A stretch of 64,000 nt of DNA. It comes from Curtobacterium sp. MCBD17_035. Its GTDB lineage: Bacteria > Actinomycetota > Actinomycetes > Actinomycetales > Microbacteriaceae. This document shows positions 33,495-42,728 of the stretch, one piece after another. The translations under genes and the position numbers were made by a program. Location: NCBI RefSeq assembly GCF_003234815.2, contig NZ_CP126279.1, positions 124,001-188,000 on the forward strand, given 5' to 3'. The notes under the pieces are model-generated. The model saw nothing but the letters and a program-made list of their open reading frames with translations, did not search any database and was not told where the DNA came from. How positions within the stretch are numbered: position 1 is the first letter of the stretch; each line of letters starts with the position of its first letter.

Positions 33495-35063
33495 TCAGCG
33501 GCACCGCGGATCGCGACTCGGCACGAGCCCCTGCACGAGGTACGCGTCCACCGTGTCGTCGACGCACTCGTCGCCGTAGTTGTACGCCAGGTGCCCCTCG
33601 CCGACGTGGGTGACGAGGTGCCCGGACGGGAACAGCGCGGCCAGGGTCTTCGCCTGGTGGTACGGGGTCGCGGGGTCGCCAGTCGAGCCGATGACGAGCA
33701 CGGGGTCCTGCCCGCCGTGCGTCGGGGGCGGCGGGGACGCGACCATGCCGTCCGGCCACTCCCCGCAGGTGACGTCGCCGTACGCCTGGTAGGGACCGAG
33801 CGTCGGCGCCGCGTGCGAGAGCTGCTTCGCCTCGTGGCGCATGTCCGCGGTCACGTCGTCAGCGCCGCCGTCGAGGCAGCCGATCGCGGTGAACGCCTCG
33901 GTCGCGTTGTCCCAGTACTTCCCGTTCGAGCGCCGGCCGTTGTAGGCGTCGGCCGCGTGGAACGCCTTGGCCGGGTCGCCGGCCGCGACGCCGCGGAGCA
34001 TGGTGGTCAGGGCGGGCCACTCCGTGGTGCTGTACAGGTCGTTGACGATCGCGGTCGAGAGCGTCGCCCCGTCGAGTCGCCGCCCGTCGCTCGCCATCAG
34101 GGGATGCGTGTCGGCCGCGTGCAGCAGGTGACGGATCCGGCTCATCGCGTGGTCGACGGTGCCCGTGAAGGGGCAGGTGGCGTCGCCGACGACGGCGCTC
34201 TCCGATCCGCGGACGCAGGCCCGGGCCCAGGCGCGGAGGTCGCCCTCGAAGCCCTTCGCCTGCGCCACGACGCCGTCGGTGGAGGTCGGGGTCCAGATGT
34301 CGACGGCGCCGTCGAGCACGAACCTGCCGACGTGGTGGGGGTAGAGGGACGCGTAGACGCTGCCGAGTTCGGTGCCGTACGAGTACCCGAGGTAGTCGAG
34401 GCGCCGCATGCCGAGATCGGCGCGGAGGAGCTCCATGTCGCGGGCGGCGCTCACCGTGTCGACGTGCCCGAGCAGCGCTCCGGTGTGCTCGGCGCAGTCG
34501 TGGGCGAACGTCCGGGCACGCTCGCGGTCCGCGGCGAGCCACGTGCTCGATCCCATGGTGCCGGGGAGGACGCTGTAGAGGTACCGGTCGAGCTCGGCGG
34601 CGCCACCGCAGTGCACCGCGCTGGAGTACCCGACGCCGCGGGGGTCGAACCCGACGACGTCGTAGTGCCGCGCGACCGTGGCCGTGACGGCGTTCCGCAC
34701 GCTGCTCCCGACGAGGTCGACGCCGGACTCACCCGGCCCGCCGGGGTCGACGAGCAGCGTGCCGAGGCGCTTGCCGGTGGCGCGGTGCTCGATGAGCGCC
34801 AGGTGGATCGCGCGCGTGCCCGGGTCCTCCCAGTCGAGCGGGGCCTCCACGGCGGCGCAGCGGTCGTGACCGCACGCGGTCCAGTGGACGGCCTTCGTGA
34901 ACTCGCCGAGGACCAACCGGTGCGCGATCACCGGCCCGGTCGTGAACGCGGCGATCGCCCCGCCGATCAGCCCGGCGAGCACCGCCACCACGATGAGCAG
35001 CAGGACACCCCCGGTGCGGCGTTCGGCGGTCCCCGGATGCTCCCCGGTCGTCCAGTAGGTCAC
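33495..35063 (-). CDS. Membrane-anchored alpha/beta hydrolase, tripeptidyl aminopeptidase-like
   Basis: A 522-residue exported hydrolase. One membrane helix at residues 20-45 (LLLIVVAVLAGLIGGAIAAF) anchors it outside. The core has LGTLLVDPGGPGESG, the nucleophile elbow GYSYGTELG, Asp in GSTGDPATPY and His in HVGEGHLAY; the end matches the TAP-like C-terminal domain. Relatives are Streptomyces-type tripeptidyl aminopeptidases. A monocistronic gene. Confidence 0.87.
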   Translation of the reverse strand: MTYWTTGEHPGTAERRTGGVLLLIVVAVLAGLIGGAIAAFTTGPVIAHRLVLGEFTKAVHWTACGHDRCAAVEAPLDWEDPGTRAIHLALIEHRATGKRLGTLLVDPGGPGESGVDLVGSSVRNAVTATVARHYDVVGFDPRGVGYSSAVHCGGAAELDRYLYSVLPGTMGSSTWLAADRERARTFAHDCAEHTGALLGHVDTVSAARDMELLRADLGMRRLDYLGYSYGTELGSVYASLYPHHVGRFVLDGAVDIWTPTSTDGVVAQAKGFEGDLRAWARACVRGSESAVVGDATCPFTGTVDHAMSRIRHLLHAADTHPLMASDGRRLDGATLSTAIVNDLYSTTEWPALTTMLRGVAAGDPAKAFHAADAYNGRRSNGKYWDNATEAFTAIGCLDGGADDVTADMRHEAKQLSHAAPTLGPYQAYGDVTCGEWPDGMVASPPPPTHGGQDPVLVIGSTGDPATPYHQAKTLAALFPSGHLVTHVGEGHLAYNYGDECVDDTVDAYLVQGLVPSRDPRCR

Positions 35064-35227
35064 GTGCTCCCCCTCGTCGGCCCGGGAACGCTACCAGTCG
35101 TGCCGTCCGCCGCGGTCCTCCCCAGAACGGGGATGTGGAGGGTCCCCGCAGCACACCCGGTGGGGAGGGCCGTCACGGCCTCACCCCGAGGGTCCCTCCG
35201 CGTGGACCCTCCGCGTGGGCCGTCTGG

Positions 35228-35851
35228 TCAGGGCAGGCGCGTGGCGCGCACCACGACGTCGTGGAGCACGACCGGGCCGCTGCGGCGCACGATCTCGCGC
35301 CGCGGCTCCTCCGCACGGTCGACGCGCCAGTCGGGTCCGTCGAACAGGGCGGCGACGTCGGCGGCACCGACCGTGGCCTCCTCGGGCGGTGCGGCGTCGT
35401 GCCGGTGGTGCGACCCGTGTCGGTGCCCGACGACGAGCAGCGTGCCACCGGGCGCGACCCACCCGCCGATCCGCTCGTAGAGCGCGAGCTGCGGGATCGT
35501 CGCGTGCGCGTAGGCGGTCGTCACCAGGTCGAAGCGGCGCTCGGGTTCCCAGGTGGTCAGGTCCGCGGCCACCCAGCTGACCGCGTCCGTGACCTCCGCC
35601 ACGGCTGCGCGCCGTGCGGCGCGTTCGAGCGCGGTCGGCGCGATGTCGACGCCGGTCACGTGCCAGCCGTGCTGCGCGAGCCACACCGCGTCCGTCCCGG
35701 TGCCGCACCCCGCGTCGAGCGCGGAGCCGGGAGGCCCGGCCTCCGCCGCCTGCACCAGGTACGGGGTCGGAGTGGTCGGTCCCTCGGCTTCGTCGCCGTC
35801 GGCGTCGCGCCAGTGGGCGTCCCAGGAGTCGCGGTCGAAGCCGATGGTCAT
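35228..35851 (-). CDS. Class I SAM-dependent methyltransferase
   Basis: A 207-residue enzyme. Motif I is LDAGCGTGTDAVWLA (about residue 50), followed by VTGVDIAPTALERA and the FDLVTTAYAHA post-motif. No substrate domain is seen. Similar proteins are annotated as UbiE- or tellurite-type methyltransferases without proof. Start at 35851 (MTIGFDRDSW). Confidence 0.82.
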   Translation of the reverse strand: MTIGFDRDSWDAHWRDADGDEAEGPTTPTPYLVQAAEAGPPGSALDAGCGTGTDAVWLAQHGWHVTGVDIAPTALERAARRAAVAEVTDAVSWVAADLTTWEPERRFDLVTTAYAHATIPQLALYERIGGWVAPGGTLLVVGHRHGSHHRHDAAPPEEATVGAADVAALFDGPDWRVDRAEEPRREIVRRSGPVVLHDVVVRATRLP

Positions 35852-35966
35852 GACGGCATCATGCACCCCGGGCCGCGCCCGGGCGAGCCGTGCGTGGGCG
35901 ACTCGTGCTCGGCCGACCTCGCGCGGGGGCCCGGGCGCGAGGGCCCGGGCGCGCAGGGCGGAGCCG

Positions 35967-36278
35967 TCAGGGACGCCCGGTCGCGTACTGGTTCGCCGTG
36001 ATGAGCCGGTACGTCACGTCGGGGCCCGAGTCGGCGACCTTCACCCACACCCGCTCGCGGTCGCTGAACTTCATCGACACGCGGTCGTAGGCCTCGCCGC
36101 CGATGCGGTGCCCGGCGAAGTACGACGGCCGCCCCTCGGTGCTCGACAGCAGGACGCCGACGAACTCCGCGTCGGTCGGGGGTTCGCTCAGCAGCTCCGC
36201 CGGGTCGAGCTGCAGGATGATCACCTCACCGCGGACCACGTTGCCGGGGGTGCCGTCGGAAGCGTTGCGTTCGGTCAT
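35967..36278 (-). CDS. Hypothetical protein
   Basis: A 103-residue soluble acidic protein (VRGEVIILQLDPAEL, then RVSMKFSDRERVWVKV). Ribosome site and codon use support a real gene. No family recognised. It stands alone between the methyltransferase and arsC genes. Confidence 0.6.
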   Translation of the reverse strand: MTERNASDGTPGNVVRGEVIILQLDPAELLSEPPTDAEFVGVLLSSTEGRPSYFAGHRIGGEAYDRVSMKFSDRERVWVKVADSGPDVTYRLITANQYATGRP

Positions 36279-36415
36279 CGTCGACTCCTGCTCTCCGGGC
36301 GATCTGAGGACAGCGTAGGCGCGGGCCGATGGAAGCGGTAGGGCCGCGGGAGCGGTCGGGCTGCAGAAGCGACCGTGCCGCAGAAGCGACCGTGCCGTCG
36401 ATCGCGCCGGACGGG

Positions 36416-36820
36416 TCAGGCGTCGAGCTCCGCGACGAGCGCCCTGACGCGCCGCCGGATCTCGTCACGGACGGGCCGCACCTGCTCCAGCGGCAAGCCC
36501 GCGGGATCGGTGAGCTCCCAGTCCTCGGAGCGCTTGCCGGGGAACACCGGGCACGCGTCGCCGCACCCCATGGTGATGACGACGTCGGACGCGCGGACGG
36601 TGTCCGTCTCGAGCACGGTCGGCCGACCGGCGGTGATGTCGATGCCGTCCTCGGCCATGGCCGCGACGGCGACGGGGTTGATGTGGTCCGCCGGTTCGCT
36701 GCCCGCCGACAGCACGGTCACGCGGTCGCCCGCGAGGTGCTGCAGGTAGCCCGCGGCCATCTGTGATCGCCCGGCGTTGTGGACACACACGAACAGGACG
36801 GTGGGGCGGTGGTCGGTCAT
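36416..36820 (-). CDS. arsC: Arsenate reductase, low-molecular-weight phosphatase type
   Basis: A 134-residue ArsC. The phosphatase loop CVHNAGRSQM (C-x5-R) is at residues 12-21, and later cysteines lie in TMGCGDACPVFPGK, typical for the thioredoxin- or mycothiol-linked actinobacterial type. It reduces arsenate to arsenite for export. No arsR or exporter gene is adjacent; a TetR gene is divergent 150 bases away. Start at ATG 36820 (MTDHRPTVLFV). Confidence 0.88.
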   Translation of the reverse strand: MTDHRPTVLFVCVHNAGRSQMAAGYLQHLAGDRVTVLSAGSEPADHINPVAVAAMAEDGIDITAGRPTVLETDTVRASDVVITMGCGDACPVFPGKRSEDWELTDPAGLPLEQVRPVRDEIRRRVRALVAELDA

Positions 36821-36969
36821 CGTGCTCCGGGGCCTCGTGGGGCGGTGCGTGCCGCGGGACGTGTGGCACGGTGAGCAGGTTGCCCTCCCCGTCGCTCCGG
36901 TGCAACCCGACCGGCGGCCGATCTCGCGAACGTGCCCCCGGCCCTCCCGGCTGGCGCTACGTTGGGGGC

Positions 36970-37581
36970 GTGACCAGCGCTGGATCCGCCGAGGACGCCC
37001 CACGGCGCGGGTACCGCAAGGGGGCGGAGCGGCGCGCGCAGATCCTCGACGAGATGATCCGGATGGTCGCCGAGCAGGGGGTCGACGCGTCGTCGATCCG
37101 TTCTGTGGCGGACGCGCTCGGCATCTCGCACGCGGCGCTGCGGCACTACTTCTCGTCCCGGGACGAACTCCTCGTCGCCGTGTACCGGGAGCACGAGGTC
37201 CGCACCGTCTCGGCGGCCGAACCCCCGACCTCGGCGATCGGGGACATGCGCGAGAGCACCGACCGCAACCGGTCCGTGCCCGGGCTGGTGCAGCTCTACA
37301 CGACGCTCGCGGCCGACGCGGTGCAGGAGGGCCACCCGGGGACGCGGGAGTTCATGCGCGAGCGTTTTCGATCGCTGCGCCACGACCTCGCCGAGCTCAT
37401 CCGACGCGACCAGGAGGCCGGGCGGATCCGCGCGGACCTCGACGCGCAGGACCTCGCCTCGCTGAGCATCGCGGCGTCCGACGGGCTGCAGGTGCAGTGG
37501 CTGCTCGACCCCGAAGCCGTCGACGGCGCGCGGGTCCTCCGGCTCCTCGAGTCGATCGTGCCGCCGGGGCCGGCTGCCTGA
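36970..37581 (+). CDS. TetR/AcrR-family regulator
   Basis: A 203-residue repressor with the HTH at about residues 38-60 (SSIRSVADALGISHAALRHYF). The C-terminal half is helical and ends DPEAVDGARVLRLLESIV, like regulators near sugar or oxidoreductase genes. GTG start at 36970 with a weak GGGGG site. Target unknown; the convergent sugar isomerase-like gene is a candidate by proximity. Confidence 0.8.
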   Translation: MTSAGSAEDAPRRGYRKGAERRAQILDEMIRMVAEQGVDASSIRSVADALGISHAALRHYFSSRDELLVAVYREHEVRTVSAAEPPTSAIGDMRESTDRNRSVPGLVQLYTTLAADAVQEGHPGTREFMRERFRSLRHDLAELIRRDQEAGRIRADLDAQDLASLSIAASDGLQVQWLLDPEAVDGARVLRLLESIVPPGPAA

Positions 37582-37610
37582 TCGGGACGGCGCTGCCGAT
37601 GGGAACGGGG

Positions 37611-37643
37611 CGGGGCCGCGCCGGATCACCCGGTGCGGCCCCG
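37611..37643. terminator. Bidirectional terminator between convergent genes
   Basis: CGGGGCCGC pairs with GCGGCCCCG, extended by an inner CCGG/CCGG pair, between the TetR gene (ends 37581) and the leftward isomerase gene (ends 37658). Confidence 0.7.
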
Positions 37644-37657
37644 CTGTCGAGCTCAGC

Positions 37658-38458
37658 TCAGTGGTCGTTCTCGCCCAGCCAGGCCAGGGACTCGGCGATG
37701 CCCTCGAACACGTCGCCCTTGTAGGCGTCGAACTCGACGACACGCAGGGCCTGCGGGGCCGCGGCGAGGATCGCGGCGACGTCGACGTCGCCCTGACCGG
37801 CGGGGGTCTGGTTCTCGAACGCCGCCTTGAGCGCGTCGGGCACGACGAGCGCGCTCTCGCTCGACGGGAGGGCCGTGGCGATGTCCCCGGTCACCTTGCC
37901 GTCCTTGACGTGGATCGCGACGACGCGGTCGCCGAGCCCGCGGAGCACGGCCGGTGCGTCGGCACCGCCGACGGTGGCCCAGAACGTGTCGACCTCGAGG
38001 ACGACCTCGGGGGCGAGCTGCTCGACGAACAGCTCGTAGATCGGACGACCGTCGACCTTGTTCGTGAACTCCCACTGGTGGTTGTGGTACCCGAAGCGGA
38101 GGCCGGAGCCCGCCGCCTGCTCGGTGAGCGTGTTGACGCGCTCGGCGAGGCGCTTCGCGTCGTCGGCGGTCTGCCACCGGTCCGTCGGGATGAACGGGTC
38201 GATGACGGTCGTGATGCCGAGGCGCACGGCGGCCTCGAACACGGCCTCGGGGGCCTCCGAGTCGATCACGGCGGCGTGACCGGACGGCGCGGTGAGGCCG
38301 GTCGCGGCGAACACGCGCTCGTAGTCGTCGACGCGCTCCTGGAACGCGTACGGCTCGACGTGCTCGTAGCCGATCTCGCGGACCCGCGCGACGGCGGCGT
38401 CCAGGTCGGCCGCGACGGCGTCCCGCAGCGAGTACAGCTGCACGGAGGTGATGGGCAT
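37658..38458 (-). CDS. Sugar phosphate isomerase/epimerase-like TIM-barrel protein
   Basis: A 266-residue xylose isomerase-like barrel. Metal ligands fall in EPYAF, YHNHQWEF, VLEVDTFWA and VVEFDAY. Such enzymes isomerise or epimerise sugars, inositol derivatives or sugar acids. Monocistronic, preceded by GAAGGAGTT. Substrate unknown. Confidence 0.85.
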   Translation of the reverse strand: MPITSVQLYSLRDAVAADLDAAVARVREIGYEHVEPYAFQERVDDYERVFAATGLTAPSGHAAVIDSEAPEAVFEAAVRLGITTVIDPFIPTDRWQTADDAKRLAERVNTLTEQAAGSGLRFGYHNHQWEFTNKVDGRPIYELFVEQLAPEVVLEVDTFWATVGGADAPAVLRGLGDRVVAIHVKDGKVTGDIATALPSSESALVVPDALKAAFENQTPAGQGDVDVAAILAAAPQALRVVEFDAYKGDVFEGIAESLAWLGENDH

Positions 38459-38609
38459 TCGGAACTCCTTCGGTCCTGGCAGGGGTGTCCACCCGTCGCG
38501 GCCGTGCGATGCTCCGGCGTCGTCGACAGGATCGGGACGACGCTACACGCAATACCTTCCGGTGTGTAGTTTCCCCGGCGCGTCCCGCGGCGCCGTTACG
38601 ATCCGGAGC

Positions 38610-39854
38610 GTGACCGACTCCCGTTCCGGTGCCGACGCCGTCGTCGACCGCCGTGTCCTCGTCCGATGGCGGACCGCGATCATCGTCGCGTTCGGCATCG
38701 GTGGCATCACCCTCGCCGCGTGGGGACCGCGCCTGCCGGAGCTCCGCGCGGAGCTCCACGTGACGACCGGCACCATCGGCGTCGTGCTCGCCGCCGTCAC
38801 CGTCGGGTCCGTCGCCGGGCTGCTGCTCGCCACCCCGCTGCTGCGGACGCTCGGGAGCCGACGTGCGATCGCGAGCACGATCCTCCTGGTCGCCGTCGCG
38901 CTCGCCGTCATCGGCCTCGCCGCCGCCCTCGGGTCCGTTCCCCTGGTCGCCGTCGCGTTCGTCGCGGCCGGGCTCGGGATCGGGTCCCTCGACGTCATGA
39001 TCAATGTCGAGGGCACGGCTGTCGAGGCCGCGATGGGCCGCACCTTCCTGCCGCTCATGCACGCGGCATGGTCGGGAGGCGCGGCACTCGGGTCCGGGAT
39101 CGGTGCGGCTTGCGCGGCGCTCGGCATCGCACCGTCGGTCCAGTTCGTCGGCGAGGCCGTCGCGATCGCCGTGGCGGGCCTCGTCCTGACCCGCTCGATC
39201 CCGGCCGGCGCCCGGACCGAGGAGCCGGGGGAGCCCCAGACCACCGGCCGCAAGGTGCTCGAGTGGCTGCGCGGATGGGCCGACTGGCGGCTCCTGCTCA
39301 TCGGGGTCGTCATGCTCGGCGTCGAACTCGGCGAGGGGTCCGCGAACAACTGGCTCACCCTCGCCACCCGGGACGACCACGGCGAACCCGCAGCGGTCGC
39401 CGCGCTGTTCTTCACCGTGTTCGCGCTCACCGAGGCCGCCACCCGGGCACTCGGCGGCCCGTTCGTCGACCGGTTCGGCCGCGTGTGGACCGTCCGCGTG
39501 ACGGCGGCGCTCGGGGTGCTCGGCGCGGTCGCGTTCATCCTCGGCGGGACCTGGTGGATCGCGCTCGTCGGGGTGCTGCTCTGGGCGGTCGGGGTGTCGA
39601 TGGGGTTCCCGCTCGGCATGTCCGCCGCGGCCGAGTCCGGCCCGGACCCCGCCGCGCGGGTCAGCGTCGTCGCGTCGATCGGGTACTTCGCGAACTTCGC
39701 CGGTCCGCCGGCCATCGGGCTCCTCGCCGAGCGGTCGAGCGTCCTCACCGCGCTGTGGCTCGTGGCGGCAGCGTTCGTCGCCGCGTTCGTGGCCTCCGGG
39801 GCGCTGCGGCCGCGGACGGCCGGGCCGAGGGGAGCGGCGGCGGCCCGGGCCTGA
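38610..39854 (+). CDS. MFS transporter
   Basis: A 414-residue protein with 12 predicted membrane helices, typical length. The loop 2-3 region is unusual (LLRTLGSRRAIAST); GPFVDRFGRVW is the loop 8-9 motif. It resembles the FucP/YbjJ-like branch by its GGITLAAWGPRLPEL start. Function open. GTG 38610 follows CGGAG. Confidence 0.83.
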   Translation: MTDSRSGADAVVDRRVLVRWRTAIIVAFGIGGITLAAWGPRLPELRAELHVTTGTIGVVLAAVTVGSVAGLLLATPLLRTLGSRRAIASTILLVAVALAVIGLAAALGSVPLVAVAFVAAGLGIGSLDVMINVEGTAVEAAMGRTFLPLMHAAWSGGAALGSGIGAACAALGIAPSVQFVGEAVAIAVAGLVLTRSIPAGARTEEPGEPQTTGRKVLEWLRGWADWRLLLIGVVMLGVELGEGSANNWLTLATRDDHGEPAAVAALFFTVFALTEAATRALGGPFVDRFGRVWTVRVTAALGVLGAVAFILGGTWWIALVGVLLWAVGVSMGFPLGMSAAAESGPDPAARVSVVASIGYFANFAGPPAIGLLAERSSVLTALWLVAAAFVAAFVASGALRPRTAGPRGAAAARA

Positions 39855-39903
39855 GTGCGGTCGGACGGGGCTGCGTCGTCGGGCTGCGCGCGGGGACGGA
39901 TGC

Positions 39904-40019
39904 TGCTGCGTCGTCGTGCTGCCCGCGGGCGGCTGCGTGGTCGTGCTGTGCGCGGTCGGCTGCGTGGTCGTGCTGTGCGCGGGCGGCTGCGTGGTCGTGC
40001 TGTGCGCGGGCGGCTGCGG
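39904..40019 (+). repeat. 27-bp tandem array
   Basis: Three nearly identical units starting GGCTGCGTGGTCGTGC at 39931, 39958 and 39985, with degenerate units at both ends. It fills most of the 240-base gap between the MFS and XRE genes. Not CRISPR: no spacers. Confidence 0.85.
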
Positions 40020-40093
40020 CGCCGGCGCCGTCCGCGGCGTCCTGGGACCGGTGGACCCAGGACACCGCCGCGCCGGTCGCGGAGACTGGACGG

Positions 40094-40939
40094 GTGCAGA
40101 CCTGGGAGTTCGGACGGACCGTGCGGCGCTGGCGAGACCGCGTCGCGCCCGAGACCGTCGGCGTGCCCGTGGGCGGCCGCCGACGTGCGGTGGGCCTCCG
40201 GCGCGAGGAACTCGCAGCGCTCGCCGGGATCTCCGCCGACTACCTGACCCGGCTCGAACAGGGGCGGGCGACCTCGCCCTCGGCGCAGGTCGTCGAGGCG
40301 ATCGCCCGAGCCCTGCGGCTCTCCGACGCCGACCGCGACCTCCTGTACGACCTCGCGGGACACGCCGCACCCGGCCCCGACCTCGTGCCGTCCCGGATCT
40401 CGGCGAGCGTGCAGCGCCTCCTCGACCGGCTCGCGACCACCCCGGTCGCTGTGTACGACGCCACGTGGACGCTCATCGTCGCCAACGCGCCGTACGACGC
40501 GCTCATGGGACCCACCTCGACCTGGCGCGGGATCGAGCGCAATGCAGTCTGGCGCAACCTGATCGGCCCCGGCACCCGCGTGGTGCACAGTCCGGAGGAG
40601 CTCGCGGCGCTGCAGGCCGGACAGGTCGCCGAACTCCGTCGTACCGCGAGCCGCTACCCGGCCGACCGGTCCGTGCAGGCCCTCGTGTCCGAACTCGCCG
40701 CCGGGAGTGCCCGGTTCGTCGAGCTCTGGGAGGCGGAGACGGTCGCCGCGGACCGTGGCACCGTCAAGCGCAAGGTCGTGCAGCACCCGACCGTCGGGCC
40801 GATCGCGCTCGACTGCGACGTGCTGGTCGTGGCCACCGACGACGTCCGCATCATGCTCTACACGGCCGAGCCCGGCACCGAGGACGCCGAGCGGCTCGCC
40901 CTCGCGATCGTGCTCGGGACGCAGACGCTCGTCGACTGA
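40094..40939 (+). CDS. XRE-family regulator with MmyB-like ligand domain
   Basis: A 281-residue regulator. The HTH is VGLRREELAALAGISADYLTRLE with QGRATSPSAQV after it (about residues 33-60). The rest is the MmyB/MLTR ligand domain (VYDATWTLIVANAPYDALMG ... DCDVLVVATDD). Such proteins often regulate a neighbouring oxidoreductase or transporter. GTG at 40094; the tandem array lies just upstream in the promoter region. Confidence 0.87.
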   Translation: MQTWEFGRTVRRWRDRVAPETVGVPVGGRRRAVGLRREELAALAGISADYLTRLEQGRATSPSAQVVEAIARALRLSDADRDLLYDLAGHAAPGPDLVPSRISASVQRLLDRLATTPVAVYDATWTLIVANAPYDALMGPTSTWRGIERNAVWRNLIGPGTRVVHSPEELAALQAGQVAELRRTASRYPADRSVQALVSELAAGSARFVELWEAETVAADRGTVKRKVVQHPTVGPIALDCDVLVVATDDVRIMLYTAEPGTEDAERLALAIVLGTQTLVD

Positions 40940-41120
40940 GCCCACGTCGGACGGGAGGTCCGCTGCTGCGGTGGGCGCGCCTCCCGGATGGCTGGCGAGT
41001 CCGGTTGCCGCTCGAAGGTGGGTCGCGGGTTCCGGCTGCCGCCTCGGGTGGCTCGGGGCTCGTGGGGCTCGGGGAGGGGCTCCCGGGTGGCTCCCGGGCG
41101 CGCTCGGCCAGGATGAGCCG

Positions 41121-41801
41121 ATGGACACGCGCCGCCGGAACGCCTCGAGCCGGGCACGCGTCGCCACCGCGGGTGCCGTGCTCGTCGCGCTCGTCCTCGT
41201 CGGCGTCGTCATCACGCACGACGCCGACTGGCACGCCGTCGAGCTCGCCGTGGACCAGGCCGCGATCGACGGCGCGCCGACGTGGGCGCACGCGATCGCG
41301 CTGGTGATCGGGAACACCCTCGCCCCGGGTGGGGCCACCGTCATCGTCCTCGTCATCGCGGCGATCACGTGGGCGGTCCAGCGCCGGTCGGAGGCGGTGC
41401 TGACCTCCCTGGCGCTCACCGTCGTGCCGTGGTGGGCGACCGAGGCGCTCAAGCTCATCGTCGAGCGGCCGCGTCCAGCCGTGCGGGGCGTCGCGGCGAT
41501 CTCGACCCCGTCGACGTGGTCCTACCCCTCCGGTCATGCCGCCGTGGCGACCGCGCTCGTGATCGGCGTGCTGGTCCTGCTCGCGCCGACGCTCCGGGAG
41601 CGGCCCGTGGCGCGGCGGGTCGCCATCGGCCTGGGCGTCGTGGTGGTGGGGGTGGTCGCGGTGTCGCGTGTGGTCCTGGCGGTGCACTACCCGAGCGACG
41701 TCGTGGCGGGACCGCTCTGCGCGGCCGCGTTCGCCGTCATCGTGTGGGAGATCCGGCGGGCGATCATGCGGCGGAGCCGGCGCGCGTCATCGCGTCGATG
41801 A
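41121..41801 (+). CDS. PAP2-family membrane phosphatase
   Basis: A 226-residue membrane protein. Motifs: KLIVERPRP (C1), SYPSGHA (C2), SRVVLAVHYPSDV (C3), separated by hydrophobic helices. It dephosphorylates lipid phosphates such as undecaprenyl diphosphate or phosphatidic acid. ATG at 41121. Ends close to the convergent ABC genes. Confidence 0.88.
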   Translation: MDTRRRNASSRARVATAGAVLVALVLVGVVITHDADWHAVELAVDQAAIDGAPTWAHAIALVIGNTLAPGGATVIVLVIAAITWAVQRRSEAVLTSLALTVVPWWATEALKLIVERPRPAVRGVAAISTPSTWSYPSGHAAVATALVIGVLVLLAPTLRERPVARRVAIGLGVVVVGVVAVSRVVLAVHYPSDVVAGPLCAAAFAVIVWEIRRAIMRRSRRASSRR

Positions 41802-41858
41802 CGAAGCGGGAGCGGAGGCCCGACCGGACGACCGGCTCGAACAGCCCGGCAGCTCCGG

Positions 41859-42728
41859 TCAGGCGTCTCGGCGCTCGGCGGCGAGCACGCCGAGACCGAC
41901 GAACACCCCGGCCCAGAGCCCGAGTACGAGCGCGGCCTGCCAGGGGTCGAGCGACGACGTGAGGCCGTGCGGGTCGTACGACGACATCGTCGAGGCCGCC
42001 TGGCTCGGCAGGTAGGCGATCAGGTCGGTTACCCAATGCGCCTGGGTGACACCGCTGAGGATGCTCATGATGATCGGGAGCACGAACAGGATGCCGACCG
42101 AGAGCGTGATCGCGAAGGCCGAGTTCCGGACGAGCATCCCGATCCCGACGGCGAGCAGACCCACGAGTGCCAGCGCTCCCGCTCCGCCCAGCAACGCCCC
42201 CCACAGACCCGGCTCGCCGAGGTCCGGGTGGAGGCCCGCGCCGGTGACCACGGCGATCGCGATCCCGGTGCTGATCGCGACCGCGACGATCCCGACCCCG
42301 AACGCGACGAGGACGAACACGAGCGCCTTGGCACCGAGGGCGTCGAACCGGCGCGGCGCGGCGAGGAACGTCGTACGGATCATCCCGGTGCCGTACTCGC
42401 CGGTCACGATCAGGGCGCCGAGCACCGCGACCACGAGCTCCGCGATGCTGGTGCCACCCGTCGCTGCCTGCGCGAGCGCCGAGGTCGCTCCCGGGCGGCT
42501 GCCGGTGTCGCCGAGTCCGGTACTCGAGATCGCGACGGCGACGAGGAAACCGAACCCGACCGTCAGCGCGACCGCGATGAGGAAGCACCAGTACGTCGAC
42601 CGGAGCGTCCAGAGCTTGATCCACTCGGCGTGGAGCAGACCACCGAAGGTCAACCGGGCGGCGACGCCGGAGCGGGGAGCGGTCGACGCTGCCCGGTCGG
42701 TGGACGTCCCGATCTCCACGCCGCTCAT
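41859..42728 (-). CDS. ABC transporter permease, ABC-2 type
   Basis: A 289-residue permease with six hydrophobic segments, starting with the typical HAEWIKLWTLRSTYW element of multidrug or bacitracin-type exporters. It pairs with the ATPase, overlapping as ATGA at 42725-42728. Confidence 0.85.
   Translation of the reverse strand: MSGVEIGTSTDRAASTAPRSGVAARLTFGGLLHAEWIKLWTLRSTYWCFLIAVALTVGFGFLVAVAISSTGLGDTGSRPGATSALAQAATGGTSIAELVVAVLGALIVTGEYGTGMIRTTFLAAPRRFDALGAKALVFVLVAFGVGIVAVAISTGIAIAVVTGAGLHPDLGEPGLWGALLGGAGALALVGLLAVGIGMLVRNSAFAITLSVGILFVLPIIMSILSGVTQAHWVTDLIAYLPSQAASTMSSYDPHGLTSSLDPWQAALVLGLWAGVFVGLGVLAAERRDA

Noticed and set aside
35228..35851. Missing CypM methyltransferase of the linaridin cluster
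   Set aside because: It is 16 kb away, in core-like DNA, and shows no specific similarity beyond the general SAM fold.
39904..40019. CRISPR array
   Set aside because: Units are directly adjacent with no spacers and no cas genes are present.
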